Positions 44,830-54,185 are shown, numbered from the stretch's first letter. The stretch: DNA of 64,000 bases from Neisseria bacilliformis (GCF_014055025.1 NZ_CP059571.1:2046001-2110000), one strand, 5' to 3'. Made by a program: numbers and translations. The notes: generated by a model not told the origin, from the letters alone.

Positions 44830-47247
44830 ATGATTAAAAAAATTTTCACCACCCTTCTCGGCCTGTCTATCGGCCTGGCTCTTTTTGCCGTCGGACTGCT
44901 CGCTATCGCAGTGCTGACGACCTATCCCAAACTCCCTTCTTTGGACGCAGTGCAAAACTACCAGCCGAAAATGCCGCTGACCATTTACTCCGCCGACGGC
45001 AAACTCATCGGCTCGTATGGTGAGGAACGCCGCGCGTTTACCGAAATCAAAGAATTCCCGCAGGTGCTGAAAAACGCCGTGATTGCCGCCGAAGACAAAC
45101 GCTTCTACGACCACTGGGGCGTAGACGTCATCGGCGTCGCCCGCGCCGTTATCGGCAACATACGCGGCGGCGGCGTCCAGTCCGGTGCCAGCACCATTAC
45201 CCAGCAGGTAGCCCGCAACTTTTACCTGACCAACGAACGCACGCTTACCCGCAAATTCAACGAAGCCCTGCTCGCCTACAAAATCGAACAGTCTTTAACC
45301 AAAGACCAGATTCTCGAACTCTACTTCAACCAAATCTACTTGGGGCAGCGCGCCTACGGGTTCGCAGCCGCAGCACAAGTCTACTTCAACAAACCCGTCC
45401 AAGAGCTGACCCTGGCCGAAGCCTCCATGCTGGCCGGCCTGCCGAAATTCCCGTCCGCCGCCAACCCTCTGGTCAACCCAAAACGCGCCAAACAGCGGCA
45501 GGAATACATCCTGAACAACATGGTCGAGCTGGGCATGATTACCCAAGCGGAAAAAGACGCCGCCTTTAAAGAAGAGCTGCACTACGAACGCCACGTACAG
45601 GACATCGACCAAACCTCGCTTTACGTCGCCGAAATGGCGCGGCAGGAGCTGTTTGAAAAATATGGCGAAGACGCCTACACCCAGGGTTTCAAGGTATACA
45701 CCACCGTCGACACCGAAAGCCAGCGCGTCGCCACCAACGCCCTGCGCAAAACCCTGCGCGGCTTCGACCGCAGCAGCAGCTACCGTGGCGCGGAAGGCTA
45801 TTTGGACTTGGGCAAAGACACCGACGAAGACATCGAAGAAGCCGTCGGCAAATACCTCTCCACCATGCACGCCGTAGACGGGCTCGAACCCGCTGTCGTC
45901 ATCGAAGCCTCGAAAAGCAAAGGCATCACCGCCCAAACCACAGGCGGCGACCAAGTCCGTCTCACGCCCGCGCAAATGGGCGGCGCGCGCAACGCCATCC
46001 TCAACGCCAAACTCGAAGACGCGCAAATCCGCCCCGGCGCGGTCATCCGCCTGCAAAAAACCAAAAGCGGCTGGCGCATCGGGCAAGAACCCGCCCTGCA
46101 AGGCGCACTGGTCGCCTTAGACGCCCGCACCGGCGCGGTAAAAGCCCTCGTCGGCGGCTACAACTTCCACAGCAAAAACTTCAACCGCGCCACCCAGGCA
46201 CTGCGCCAGCCCGGCTCCTCGTTCAAACCCTTCATCTACTCCGCCGGCCTCTCGCGCGGCATGACGGCGGCCACCCTGATCAACGACGAACCGATCTCCA
46301 TCCCCGGCGCGGGACGCGGCGGCCGCCCTTGGACACCGAAAAATTCAGACGGCCGCTACGACGGCCCCATCACCCTGCGCCAAGCCCTCACCCGCTCGAA
46401 AAACATGGTCTCCATCCGCATCCTGATGGCAACCGGCCTTAACTACACCCAGCAGTACATCCAAAAATTCGGCTTCAAACCCAACAACCACCCCGCCAAC
46501 CTCTCCATGGCACTGGGCGCGGGATCGAGCACCCCCCTGCAAATGGCCGAAGGCTACGCCGTTTTCGCCAACGGCGGCTACCGTGTCTCCGCCTACGTCA
46601 TTGACAAAATCTACGACTCGCAAGACCACCTCAAAGCCCAGATGCAGCCCCTTGTCGCCGGCGAAAACGCCCCGCAGGTCATCGACCCGCGCAACGCCTA
46701 CATCATGTACAAAATGATGCAGGACGTCGTCAAATACGGCACCGCGCGCGGCGCGCTCTCCCTCGGCCGCAACGACATCGCCGGCAAAACCGGCACCACC
46801 AACGACAACAAAGACGCATGGTTCGTCGGCTTCAACCCCGATATCGTAACCGCCGTCTACATCGGCTTCGACAAACCCCGCAGCATGGGGCGCGCCGGCT
46901 ACGGCGGCACCATCGCCCTGCCCGTCTGGGTCGAATACATGCGCTACGCCCTCAAAGGCAAACCCACCACCGGCATGAAAGTGCCCGCCGGCATGGTCTT
47001 GCGCAACGGCGAATACTTCTATAAAGAACGCCAAAGCACCGACCCCGCCCTCAGAATCGACAACAGCAGCAGCCGCTCCGATGCCGACGGCAGCGAAAGC
47101 AGCACGCCCAAACCCGCCGCCGCCGACAACGGCGCGGAAGACATCGGCGAACGCGAGCTCAAACCCACCAACACCGGCGGCGAGCACGAAGTCAAACCCA
47201 CCAACCGCAGACCCGCCCCGTCGTCCGACTTGGACGACCTGTTCTGA
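44830..47247 (+). CDS. ponA: Penicillin-binding protein 1A
   Basis: A bifunctional peptidoglycan synthase of the inner membrane with 805 residues. It has an N-terminal membrane helix, a glycosyltransferase domain (EDKRFYDHWGVDVIGVAR and GASTITQQVARNFYLTNERT), an OB-like linker domain, and a transpeptidase domain. The latter shows SSFK (Ser near residue 462, GSSFKPFIYSAGL), SKNMVS and KTGTT (near residue 652). The start at 44830 (MIKKIFTTLLG) was chosen over an ORF extension at 44809. The C-terminal tail is low in complexity. A DUS core is translated as NSDGRYDG. Confidence 0.97.
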   Translation: MIKKIFTTLLGLSIGLALFAVGLLAIAVLTTYPKLPSLDAVQNYQPKMPLTIYSADGKLIGSYGEERRAFTEIKEFPQVLKNAVIAAEDKRFYDHWGVDVIGVARAVIGNIRGGGVQSGASTITQQVARNFYLTNERTLTRKFNEALLAYKIEQSLTKDQILELYFNQIYLGQRAYGFAAAAQVYFNKPVQELTLAEASMLAGLPKFPSAANPLVNPKRAKQRQEYILNNMVELGMITQAEKDAAFKEELHYERHVQDIDQTSLYVAEMARQELFEKYGEDAYTQGFKVYTTVDTESQRVATNALRKTLRGFDRSSSYRGAEGYLDLGKDTDEDIEEAVGKYLSTMHAVDGLEPAVVIEASKSKGITAQTTGGDQVRLTPAQMGGARNAILNAKLEDAQIRPGAVIRLQKTKSGWRIGQEPALQGALVALDARTGAVKALVGGYNFHSKNFNRATQALRQPGSSFKPFIYSAGLSRGMTAATLINDEPISIPGAGRGGRPWTPKNSDGRYDGPITLRQALTRSKNMVSIRILMATGLNYTQQYIQKFGFKPNNHPANLSMALGAGSSTPLQMAEGYAVFANGGYRVSAYVIDKIYDSQDHLKAQMQPLVAGENAPQVIDPRNAYIMYKMMQDVVKYGTARGALSLGRNDIAGKTGTTNDNKDAWFVGFNPDIVTAVYIGFDKPRSMGRAGYGGTIALPVWVEYMRYALKGKPTTGMKVPAGMVLRNGEYFYKERQSTDPALRIDNSSSRSDADGSESSTPKPAAADNGAEDIGERELKPTNTGGEHEVKPTNRRPAPSSDLDDLF

Positions 47248-47687
47248 CCCGCACCCGCGCAACGGCCGCATCCGCAAGGACGCGGCCGTTTTTTTTTGCC
47301 CGCACACCTGCCATACAAGCGTCCGCAGCAGCAGAGGCCGTCTGAAAAAGAGGCCGTCTGAAAAAATTTCAGACGGCCTCAAACACCCGCAGGCGTATCA
47401 ATATGCAAACTTCCTTCGGCTGCTTACGCCGCAAACGTTGAGCTCGGCATCGTTTCCAACCCTACCGGCTTTTTCCGACATGGCGGCAGACTTCTGCCCG
47501 AACACAAGCGTGCGCCAATACAGATTGGCCCTCCGGCAAAATACACACCGGCCGCCGAAAATTTGAACGGCTTTTTAACAACCGAAAGCAATTCTTAGCG
47601 CAGAAATAGCGTAAACTACGCCCCTTTTCAGACGGCCTGCCTGCTTGCAGCGCACCCGCCGCACCACAACCCACCCGAGGAACACCG
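47248..47687. other. Spacer before rpoH with an orphan reading frame
   Basis: The left part (47260-47383) holds a short hairpin with a T run (47263-47300) that probably terminates the PBP1a gene, and three DUS copies. From 47384 to 47598 an open frame with no clear start ends NGFLTTESNS; its interior (AAYAANVELGIVSNPTGFFR) reads like real coding sequence. No REP unit is present. The rpoH promoter must lie in the last 100 bp; TAAACT near 47615 is a candidate -10. Confidence 0.5.
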
Positions 47688-48551
47688 ATGACCGCAGGCC
47701 AAACCACCACCCTTCCCGTCCCCAGCGGACACGGCAGCCTGGAACAATACATCCACACCGTCAACAGCATCCCCCTGCTCACCCCCGAAGAAGAACACAA
47801 CCTCGCCGAGCGCAAAATGGGAGGCGACGTCGAAGCCGCCAAACGTCTCATCCTCTCCCACCTGCGCGTCGTCGTCTCCATCGCGCGCGGCTACGACGGC
47901 TACGGCCTCAACCAGGCCGACCTCATCCAGGAAGGCAACATCGGCCTGATGAAAGCCGTCAAACGCTACGAACCCGACCGCGGCGCGCGCCTCTTTTCCT
48001 TCGCCGTCCACTGGATCAAAGCCGAAATCCACGAATTCATCCTGCGCAACTGGCGGCTCGTGCGCGTCGCCACCACCAAGCCCCAGCGCAAACTCTTCTT
48101 CAACCTGCGCTCCATGCGCAAATCCCTCTCCGCCCTCTCCCCCAAAGAAGCGCAGGCCATCGCCGACGACCTGGGCGTGAAACTCTCCGAAGTCATGGAA
48201 ATGGAACAGCGCATGACCGGCCGCGACATCGCCCTTCTGGCCGACAACAGCGACGACGAAGACAGCTTCGCCCCCATCGACTGGCTGGCCGACCACGACA
48301 ACGAACCCACCCGCCAAATCGAACGCAAAGCCCACCACGCCCTGCAAACCGAAGGCCTGCAAAACGCCCTCGCCAAACTCGACGAGCGCAGCAGGCGCAT
48401 CGTCGAAACCCGCTGGCTGCAAGACGACGGCGGCCTCACCCTGCACGAACTGGCCGCCGAATACGGCGTGTCCGCCGAGCGCATCCGCCAAATCGAAGCC
48501 AAAGCCATGCAGAAACTGCGCGGCTTCCTCGCCGAAGAAGCCGAATGCTGA
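47688..48551 (+). CDS. rpoH: RNA polymerase sigma-32 factor (heat shock)
   Basis: RpoH directs transcription of heat shock genes such as dnaJ in this window. The 287 residues show the expected regions: 1.2 (NSIPLLTPEEEHNLAER), 2.1-2.4 (LRVVVSIARGYDGYGLNQAD, RGARLFSFAVHWIKAEIHEF, ILRNWRLVRV), the RpoH box Q(R/K)KLFFNLR (region C, TTKPQRKLFFNLRSMRK), and 4.2 (LHELAAEYGVSAERIRQIEA). The start at 47688 follows GAGGAACACCG. The 5' leader is short, so RNA-thermometer control as in E. coli is not evident. Confidence 0.97.
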   Translation: MTAGQTTTLPVPSGHGSLEQYIHTVNSIPLLTPEEEHNLAERKMGGDVEAAKRLILSHLRVVVSIARGYDGYGLNQADLIQEGNIGLMKAVKRYEPDRGARLFSFAVHWIKAEIHEFILRNWRLVRVATTKPQRKLFFNLRSMRKSLSALSPKEAQAIADDLGVKLSEVMEMEQRMTGRDIALLADNSDDEDSFAPIDWLADHDNEPTRQIERKAHHALQTEGLQNALAKLDERSRRIVETRWLQDDGGLTLHELAAEYGVSAERIRQIEAKAMQKLRGFLAEEAEC

Positions 48552-48711
48552 ACCCGCCGCAGAGGCCGTCTGAAAACACAGTTAAAACTCAAATGAAGCA
48601 CAGCCCTTTTTCAGACGGCCTCAAACAGCACAAAACACAACCAAAAAGGCCGTCTGAAAAACACAGACACAGAGCAGCCCGCCCGCCTCACGCCCCGTCC
48701 CAACCGCCTTT

Positions 48712-48740
48712 TTGCACCGAAAACCAAACTTGGCTACAAT
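48712..48740 (+). promoter_or_regulatory. Promoter of dapA
   Basis: TTGCAC (48712-48717) and TACAAT (48735-48740) are separated by 17 bp, ending about 40 bp before the dapA start. This is a good sigma-70 match. Confidence 0.7.
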
Positions 48741-48780
48741 CCGCCCGTTTTTTCCAACCACCCACCACAAAGGTTCCAAC

Positions 48781-49656
48781 ATGCTGACAGGCAGCCTGGT
48801 CGCACTCATCACCCCCATGCGCGAAGACGGCAGCGTCGACTTCCCGCAGCTTGAAAAACTCATCGACTGGCACATCGCCGATGGCACCGACGCCATCGTC
48901 GCCGTCGGCACCACCGGCGAATCCGCCACCCTCTCCGTTGCCGAACACACCGCCGTCATCGAAGCGGCCGTCAGACATACCGCCAAACGCATCCCCCTCA
49001 TCGCCGGCACCGGCGCGAACAACACCGCCGAAGCCGTCGAACTCTCCCGCGCCGCACAACAGGCAGGCGCAGATGCCACCCTCTCCGTCGTCCCCTACTA
49101 CAACAAGCCCTCCCAGGAAGGCATCTACCGCCACTTCAAAACCATCGCCGAAGCCGTCGACATCCCCATGATCGTCTACAACGTGCCCGGCCGCACCGTC
49201 GTCAACATGGACAACGACACCATCCTGCGCCTCGCCCAAATCCCCAACATCACCGGCGTCAAAGAAGCCAGCGGCGCGCTCGCCCGCGAAACCGACCTCA
49301 TCAACCGCGCCCCCGAAGGCTTCGCCGTCTACTCCGGCGACGACCCCACCGCCCTACCCTTCCTGTTATGCGGCGGACACGGCGTCATCTCCGTCGCCGC
49401 CAACGCCGCCCCCAAACTCTTCGCCGACATGTGCCGCGCCGCCCTCGCAGGCGACATCCCCCTCGCCCGCGAACTCAACCGCCGCCTCACCCCCCTTTAC
49501 GACGTCATGTTCTGCGAACCCAGCCCCGCCGCCCCAAAATGGGCCGCCGCCCAACTGGGCATGTGTTCCGAACACGTCCGCCTGCCCATCCTCCCCCTTA
49601 CCCCGGCCGGACAAGCCAAAGTGCGCGCCGCACTTACCCAAACCGGCCTGATTTAA
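48781..49656 (+). CDS. dapA: 4-hydroxy-tetrahydrodipicolinate synthase
   Basis: DapA condenses pyruvate with aspartate semialdehyde, the first committed step to lysine and meso-diaminopimelate for peptidoglycan. The 291-residue barrel has [20 protein letters not shown] (Thr44-45 region), [14 protein letters not shown] (Tyr133 region), YNVPGRT and the Schiff-base lysine GVKEASG (Lys161). It is normal in length. It has its own promoter at 48712-48740, and bamC follows after 16 bp, probably co-transcribed, as in many proteobacteria. Confidence 0.98.
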   Translation: MLTGSLVALITPMREDGSVDFPQLEKLIDWHIADGTDAIVAVGTTGESATLSVAEHTAVIEAAVRHTAKRIPLIAGTGANNTAEAVELSRAAQQAGADATLSVVPYYNKPSQEGIYRHFKTIAEAVDIPMIVYNVPGRTVVNMDNDTILRLAQIPNITGVKEASGALARETDLINRAPEGFAVYSGDDPTALPFLLCGGHGVISVAANAAPKLFADMCRAALAGDIPLARELNRRLTPLYDVMFCEPSPAAPKWAAAQLGMCSEHVRLPILPLTPAGQAKVRAALTQTGLI

Positions 49657-49672
49657 TCCACACGGAGTCCGC

Positions 49673-50797
49673 ATGAACCCCATCAAACCCACCCTCATCG
49701 CCGCCGCAGCCCTCAGCCTGGCCGCCTGCTCCGGCAGCAAAAAAGAACAACCCAAGCTCGACTACCAGTCGGAAAACCGCAAAATCGTCAACCTCGAAGT
49801 CCCCCCCGACCTCACCAACCCCAACCAGGGAAACCTCTACCAACTCCCCGCAGGCAGCGGCGCAGTCCGCGCCAGCGACGTCGCCCGCCGCACCGCCGCC
49901 GGACAAACCGCCGGCCAAAAAGTCCTCACCGGCGTCAAAGGCGTCAAAATGGAACGCGACGGCAGCCAACGCTGGCTCTCCGTCTCCGGCCGCCAGCCCG
50001 CCGAACTCTGGCCCCTGCTCAAAGCCTTCTGGCAGGAAAACGGCTTCACCATCGCCAGCGAAGAACCCGCCATCGGCCAAATGGAAACCGACTGGGCGGA
50101 AAACCGCGCCAAACTCGGCGGCGGCGGCCTGCGCAGCATCCTCGAAAAAATCGGCCTCGGCGGCATCTACTCCACCAGCGAACGCGACAAATTCATCGTC
50201 CGCGTCGAAAAAGCCAAAAACGGCGGCACCGACATCTTCTTCGCCCACAAAGGCATGAGCGAAACCTACGCCGATCGCAACAAAGACACCACCATGTGGC
50301 AGCCCCGCGCCAACGACCCCAACCTCGAAGCCGCCTTCCTCGCCCGCTTCATGCAATACCTCGGCGCGGACGAGCAGCAAATCCAAAACCAGCTCGAACG
50401 CACCGCCGCCGCCGACAACAGCAACGCCGCCGGCCTCGCCAAACTCGAAAACGGCAGCCTGCTGCTCACCGGCGACTACGCGCGCAACTGGCGGCGCACC
50501 GCCCTTGCCCTCGACCGCGTCGGCCTCACCGTAACCGGACAGAACACCGAAAAACACGCCTTCCTCGTCCAGCCCGCGCAAAACGAAAGCGCGTCCCTGC
50601 AAGAGAAAAAACCCGGCCTCATCGGCCGCCTGTTCGGCAAAAAAGCCAAAGCCCCCGCGCCCGTCCCCGACCTCATCGTCTTCCTCGAACCGGCCAACGG
50701 CGGCGCGCGCCTGCAAATCCTCAACAAAGACGGCAGCCGCTACACCGGCCCCGAAGCCTCCGCCTGGCTCTCCCGCCTGCACACCGAACTGCGCTAA
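49673..50797 (+). CDS. bamC: Outer membrane protein assembly factor BamC (NlpB)
   Basis: BamC is the lipoprotein subunit of the BAM complex that inserts outer membrane proteins. It has 374 residues: a lipobox (AALSLAACSGSKKE, Cys19), the unstructured conserved N-terminal segment that binds BamD (KIVNLEVPPDLTNPNQGNLY), and two helix-grip domains (residues about 80-205 and 260-370). It is downstream of dapA and ends before a DUS hairpin. Confidence 0.95.
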   Translation: MNPIKPTLIAAAALSLAACSGSKKEQPKLDYQSENRKIVNLEVPPDLTNPNQGNLYQLPAGSGAVRASDVARRTAAGQTAGQKVLTGVKGVKMERDGSQRWLSVSGRQPAELWPLLKAFWQENGFTIASEEPAIGQMETDWAENRAKLGGGGLRSILEKIGLGGIYSTSERDKFIVRVEKAKNGGTDIFFAHKGMSETYADRNKDTTMWQPRANDPNLEAAFLARFMQYLGADEQQIQNQLERTAAADNSNAAGLAKLENGSLLLTGDYARNWRRTALALDRVGLTVTGQNTEKHAFLVQPAQNESASLQEKKPGLIGRLFGKKAKAPAPVPDLIVFLEPANGGARLQILNKDGSRYTGPEASAWLSRLHTELR

Positions 50798-51189
50798 CCC
50801 GCCCCCAGCGCAAACAAAAGGCCGTCTGAAAACCGTATTTGCGATTTTCAGACGGCCTCTGTTGTTCAGGTAGGGTGGGTCTTGACCCACCAAAACCGCT
50901 GCAACATGCCGCTTCCTGCAACGGTGGGTCGAGCCAAGGTAGGGTGTGTGGCGCAAGCCACGCACGCGGTTTCTGTGTTTGAGAAAACGAGCGGATTGGT
51001 TATGCGGCAGGGAACGCGTGCATCGCCTTGGGGCAACACACCCTACCTTGGATTCGGTATTGGCCGGATGGTGAAGAGGCCGTCTGAAAATCGAGTTTGT
51101 AGATTTTCAGACGGCCTTTGAACGGAAGAAACCGCGTGCGGCGCCACACACCCTACATCAGCCCACCTGCCGTCATTCCCGCGCAGGCG
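50798..51189. repeat. Repeat spacer between bamC and the insertion sequence
   Basis: No gene is seen. After the DUS hairpin: a GTAGGGTGGGTCTTGACCCA unit (50870-50891); a REP pair (50939-50969 with 51013-51046); another DUS hairpin (51078-51118); a decayed REP end (51131-51156); and the left part of a dRS3 repeat (51175-51189) interrupted by the IS. Confidence 0.8.
50816..50860 (+). terminator. Inverted DUS pair after bamC
   Basis: AAAGGCCGTCTGAAAACCG, a short loop, and the complement. It is about 20 bp beyond the bamC stop codon. Confidence 0.85.
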
Positions 51190-52551
51190 CACTACTGTCC
51201 GGAATAAGTCCCCCTTAAACATCAACACCCTACACACTTGACATCAAAACAACCTTTCCTGCGCCTCCATCCACACCTCCCTCTCCCGCCTTCGCTGCGC
51301 ATAGCAGGCATACAGTGTTTGCGGTCGTTCAAACAAACAACCCGCAATCCGTGCGTACAGCAAATGCAGGTTGTCGTAGGTTCGTGTGTTTTGCTGGTAC
51401 AGCTTCAACAGCAGATACGCCATCATCGCGCACAACAGTTGCAGTTTCACCGCATTGGCATTGCGTCCGAAAAAGCGTTTGAGCTGCAAATGTTGTTTGA
51501 GCCATTTGAACAGTAATTCAATCTGCCAGCGTTGTTTGTAGGTATCGGCAATCTCTTGGGCGGGGGCGGTCAGGTTATTGCTCACTAGCACCAAAGGGGC
51601 TTTGTCTTCGCGTTTGACGGTAATGCGGCGTAGGGTTTTGCTGTGGTAATGGTTGAGTCGGTTGCTGTTCTTCTTGTGTTTGAAGCGGATGTATTCGTCT
51701 GCCAAGATGGTTGCATTGGTGTTTTTATGGGTATTTTCGTTGGTGTTTGGGTTTTCAGACGGCATTATGCGTTCTACCACTTGAACGGCGGCATTGGTTT
51801 TAAGACGGGTAACGAAACAGGCTCCTGCGTTATCCAATTCTGCCCACCAGTTGTAATCGCAATAGCCTTTGTCAAAAACATAGGTTGCGCCTTTTTCAGG
51901 CTGCACGATGTGGCGTTGGTCGATGTCGTTGATGGTGGCATCGGTGATGCTTTGGGCGGTGGGACAGCCGTTGGCATGGTTCATCAGTATATGAATCTTT
52001 AAACCAGCAATGCGTCCGTTGTTACTGACCCATTGGTCAAAGCCGCGTCCTTTGAGGGCGATGGGGGTGGAATCGATGAGGTAGGGTAAGTCGGCGGTTT
52101 CTTGTGTGGGTTTGCGCAGGGTGCGGCTGCATGTGCGCATCAGTTCGGCGAGCATATCGGCAAAGGGGCGGGTGTCGCGTTTGGCGAGGGCTTCGGACAG
52201 GGTGGAGCGGCGGATGCTGCGGACGTTGAGGTGGTAGTGGTGGCTGCTGTTGGCGTTAAAGGATTGTTCCAGGGTGCGCAGGCTGTTGCTGTGGCTGAGG
52301 TGGGCGTAAACCATGGAAACCAGTAGGTTGTGGCAGCCGAAGCCTTTATTGTGTTTGTCTGCCTGATATTTGCGGATGTGGTGCCGGAAGCGTCCGTGCA
52401 TGATGGGCTTGATGATTTGTTGGAGTCGGCTTATGCCGTACATGGTTGCAGTCCTGATGTTTTTGAGTTGACGCTCCGGGGTTTACCCGTAAAAACGTTG
52501 GGCTGCAACCTTTTTGTTTTGGGGTGGGGATTTTTATTCCGGACAGTAGTG
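51190..52551 (-). mobile_element. Complete IS4-family insertion sequence inside a dRS3 repeat
   Basis: This 1362-bp element begins CACTACTGTCCGGAATAA and ends with the exact complement TTATTCCGGACAGTAGTG. The flanks repeat CGCGCAGGCG (51180-51189 and 52552-52561), a 10-bp target duplication. Joining the flanks restores the 20-mer ATTCCCGCGCAGGCGGGAAT, the classic dRS3 sequence of Neisseria. The transposase fills the element. Confidence 0.9.
51244..52443 (-). CDS. IS4-family DDE transposase
   Basis: A 399-residue transposase, apparently intact. It has an N-terminal segment with DUF4372-like character (HIRKYQADKHNKGFGCHNLL), a DDE nuclease core with LIDSTPI and FDKGYCDYNWW (the D residues), and the IS4 signature YKQRWQIELLFKWLKQHLQL (YREK-like motif with the catalytic E). 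It should be able to move this element. An AT-type DUS (ATGCCGTCTGAA) in the gene is translated as MPSEN. The start and stop lie within the 18-bp terminal repeats of the IS. Confidence 0.93.
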   Translation of the reverse strand: MYGISRLQQIIKPIMHGRFRHHIRKYQADKHNKGFGCHNLLVSMVYAHLSHSNSLRTLEQSFNANSSHHYHLNVRSIRRSTLSEALAKRDTRPFADMLAELMRTCSRTLRKPTQETADLPYLIDSTPIALKGRGFDQWVSNNGRIAGLKIHILMNHANGCPTAQSITDATINDIDQRHIVQPEKGATYVFDKGYCDYNWWAELDNAGACFVTRLKTNAAVQVVERIMPSENPNTNENTHKNTNATILADEYIRFKHKKNSNRLNHYHSKTLRRITVKREDKAPLVLVSNNLTAPAQEIADTYKQRWQIELLFKWLKQHLQLKRFFGRNANAVKLQLLCAMMAYLLLKLYQQNTRTYDNLHLLYARIAGCLFERPQTLYACYAQRRREREVWMEAQERLF

Positions 52552-52561
52552 CGCGCAGGCG

Positions 52562-53003
52562 GGAATCTTTTCTGCTGTTCGACAATTCTTGAAGCAGCAA
52601 GCATTTGTTCACACCCGACAAGATTCCCGCCTGCGCGGGAATGACGGAACAAGGGGTTTCAGATCCGTAGGTCGGGCATTCATGCCCGACGGACAACCGC
52701 CGACAACTAAAAAATGTCGGGCATAAATGCCCGACCTACCAAACTACCCGTTGCCGCCAAGGTAGGTGTGTGGCGCAAGCCATGCACGCGGTTTCGGGTT
52801 TGTGGGGAAACCGCGCGGATTGGTTATGCAGCAGAGACCGCGTGCGTCGCCTCGGGCGACACACCCTGCCTTGGATTCGTCAGGGGCGGCAAATAAAAGG
52901 CCGTCTGAAAACCGTATTTGCGGTTTTCAGACGGCCTCAAAGCCTGTTTTCGGAAGCGTCATCCCCGCGTTTATGCTCTGAAAGAGTACCGGCGGGGACG
53001 GCC
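52562..53003. repeat. Repeat spacer between the IS and the YceI-like gene
   Basis: No gene is seen. The right half of the interrupted dRS3 runs into a dRS3-flanked unit whose other end is ATTCCCGCCTGCGCGGGAAT at 52623-52642. Next come a GTAGGTCGGGCATTCATGCC pair (52667-52690 with 52716-52739), a decayed REP pair (52762-52869) and a DUS hairpin (52898-52938). A DUS/dRS3-like hybrid (52958-53003) sharing its inner part with 10067-10115 closes it. Confidence 0.8.
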
Positions 53004-53570
53004 TTATTTCTTGGCCGCTTCGATTTGGATGTTCAGCTTCACGTTTTTGGTCATGCCGGCGGAGACCAGGTAGTCCACGCCCCATTTGGTGCGGTCGATC
53101 ATGGCGGAGAAGTCGCCGCCGCACACTTCGGTTTTTTTCATCGGGCTCTGGTAGCAGTTGAACTTGGTGGCTTTGAGGGTAACCGGATGGGTCTGTCCCA
53201 GCATGGTCAGGCGGCCCTGCACGGCGGCGACTTTGTTGCCGTTGAAGACGAATTTGTCGGACACAAAACGGATTTCGGGGTATTTTTCGGCGTTGAAGAT
53301 GTCGGCCGATTTCAGATGGTGGGTAAACTCGTCGCTGCCCGATTGCAGGTTGGCCAGCGGCAGCAGGGCTTCCACTTTGCCGGTTTTTTTCGCCGCGTCG
53401 AAGTCCACCGTGCCGCTCACTTTGTAGATGCCGCCCACGTTGCTGCTGGTGCCGAAGTGGTCGATTTCAAAGCGGGCGTTGGAGTGGAAGGGGTCGATTT
53501 CGTACTGCGCGGCGGACGAAACAGCGGCTGCGGCGGCCAATACGGCGGCGAACATGGTTTTTTTCATCAT
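53004..53570 (-). CDS. YceI-like periplasmic protein
   Basis: A 188-residue exported protein with a signal peptide ([20 protein letters not shown]) and a YceI lipocalin-like barrel: QYEIDPFHSNARFEIDHFGT, GKVEALLPLANLQSGSDEFT, and FVFNGNKVAAVQGRLTMLG. Family members bind isoprenoid-type lipids in the periplasm. I chose ATG 53570 since GGAGACCCGCC precedes it; the next ATG, one codon on, is an equally possible start. Located between convergent repeats and divergent from ubiK. Confidence 0.9.
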   Translation of the reverse strand: MMKKTMFAAVLAAAAAVSSAAQYEIDPFHSNARFEIDHFGTSSNVGGIYKVSGTVDFDAAKKTGKVEALLPLANLQSGSDEFTHHLKSADIFNAEKYPEIRFVSDKFVFNGNKVAAVQGRLTMLGQTHPVTLKATKFNCYQSPMKKTEVCGGDFSAMIDRTKWGVDYLVSAGMTKNVKLNIQIEAAKK

Positions 53571-53787
53571 GGCGGGTCTCCTTGCGGGATGGTTGGAAAG
53601 CGGCGATTGTAGCAAGTTTGCGCAGTTTGGTAAGCATTATCAGGAGAAAAGCGGCGTTTCCCCGTCGGAAACGCCGCCGCATGCGTTTTCAGACGGCCTC
53701 TCTTCCCCTGCGGGATTTTGCCTGCCGCCGGTTTCGCTATACAATGCCGCGTCTTTCGCAACGCACGTTATATATAAGGAAACAGCC

Positions 53788-54063
53788 ATGTTCGGTTCAA
53801 CCGTTTTAGAAGAGATTTCAAGCAGAATCAGCGAAACCATCGCCAACAGCCCGGCCAAAGATGTGGAGAAAAACATCAAGGCCATGCTCGGCAGCGCGTT
53901 CGGCAAGATGGATTTGGTTACCCGCGAGGAATTCGACATCCAGCAGCAGGTGCTGGTGAAAACCCGCACCAAGCTGGCCGACTTGGAAGCGCGGCTGGCC
54001 AGGCTGGAAGCCGCGCAGCCGCAGGAGGCCGCCGCGCAGGCAGATGGCGCGCAGGCCGTCTGA
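53788..54063 (+). CDS. ubiK: Ubiquinone biosynthesis accessory factor UbiK (BMFP domain)
   Basis: UbiK is a small amphipathic accessory protein that helps ubiquinone synthesis enzymes under aerobic conditions. It has 91 residues with the BMFP layout: an N-terminal amphipathic helix (MFGSTVLEEISSRISETI), a middle part, and a coiled-coil C-terminus (TREEFDIQQQVLVKTRTKLA, DLEARLARLEA). The stop codon TGA belongs to an AG-DUS, so the protein ends AQAV. TATAAGGAAACAGCC before ATG is a good ribosome binding site. Confidence 0.88.
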   Translation: MFGSTVLEEISSRISETIANSPAKDVEKNIKAMLGSAFGKMDLVTREEFDIQQQVLVKTRTKLADLEARLARLEAAQPQEAAAQADGAQAV

Positions 54064-54082
54064 ACACGCCGCCGATTTGGCG

Positions 54083-54122
54083 AAGAGGCCGTCTGAAAAC
54101 TGTTTTTCAGACGGCCTCTTCG
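54083..54122 (+). terminator. Inverted DUS pair after ubiK
   Basis: GAGGCCGTCTGAAAACTG and its complement, then TT. It is 20 bp beyond the ubiK stop codon and just upstream of the ABC importer promoter. Confidence 0.85.
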
Positions 54123-54147
54123 CTGACAAATCCTTACAAAAAAACGC

Positions 54148-54153
54148 TATAAT
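54148..54153 (+). promoter_or_regulatory. -10 box for the ABC importer operon
   Basis: A perfect TATAAT lies 32 bases before the ATG at 54186. CTGACA at 54123-54128 may be the -35, with a long 19-bp spacer. Confidence 0.5.
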
Positions 54154-54185
54154 CGCGCCTTTTCATCCGCCCCGAACCCGCCGCC

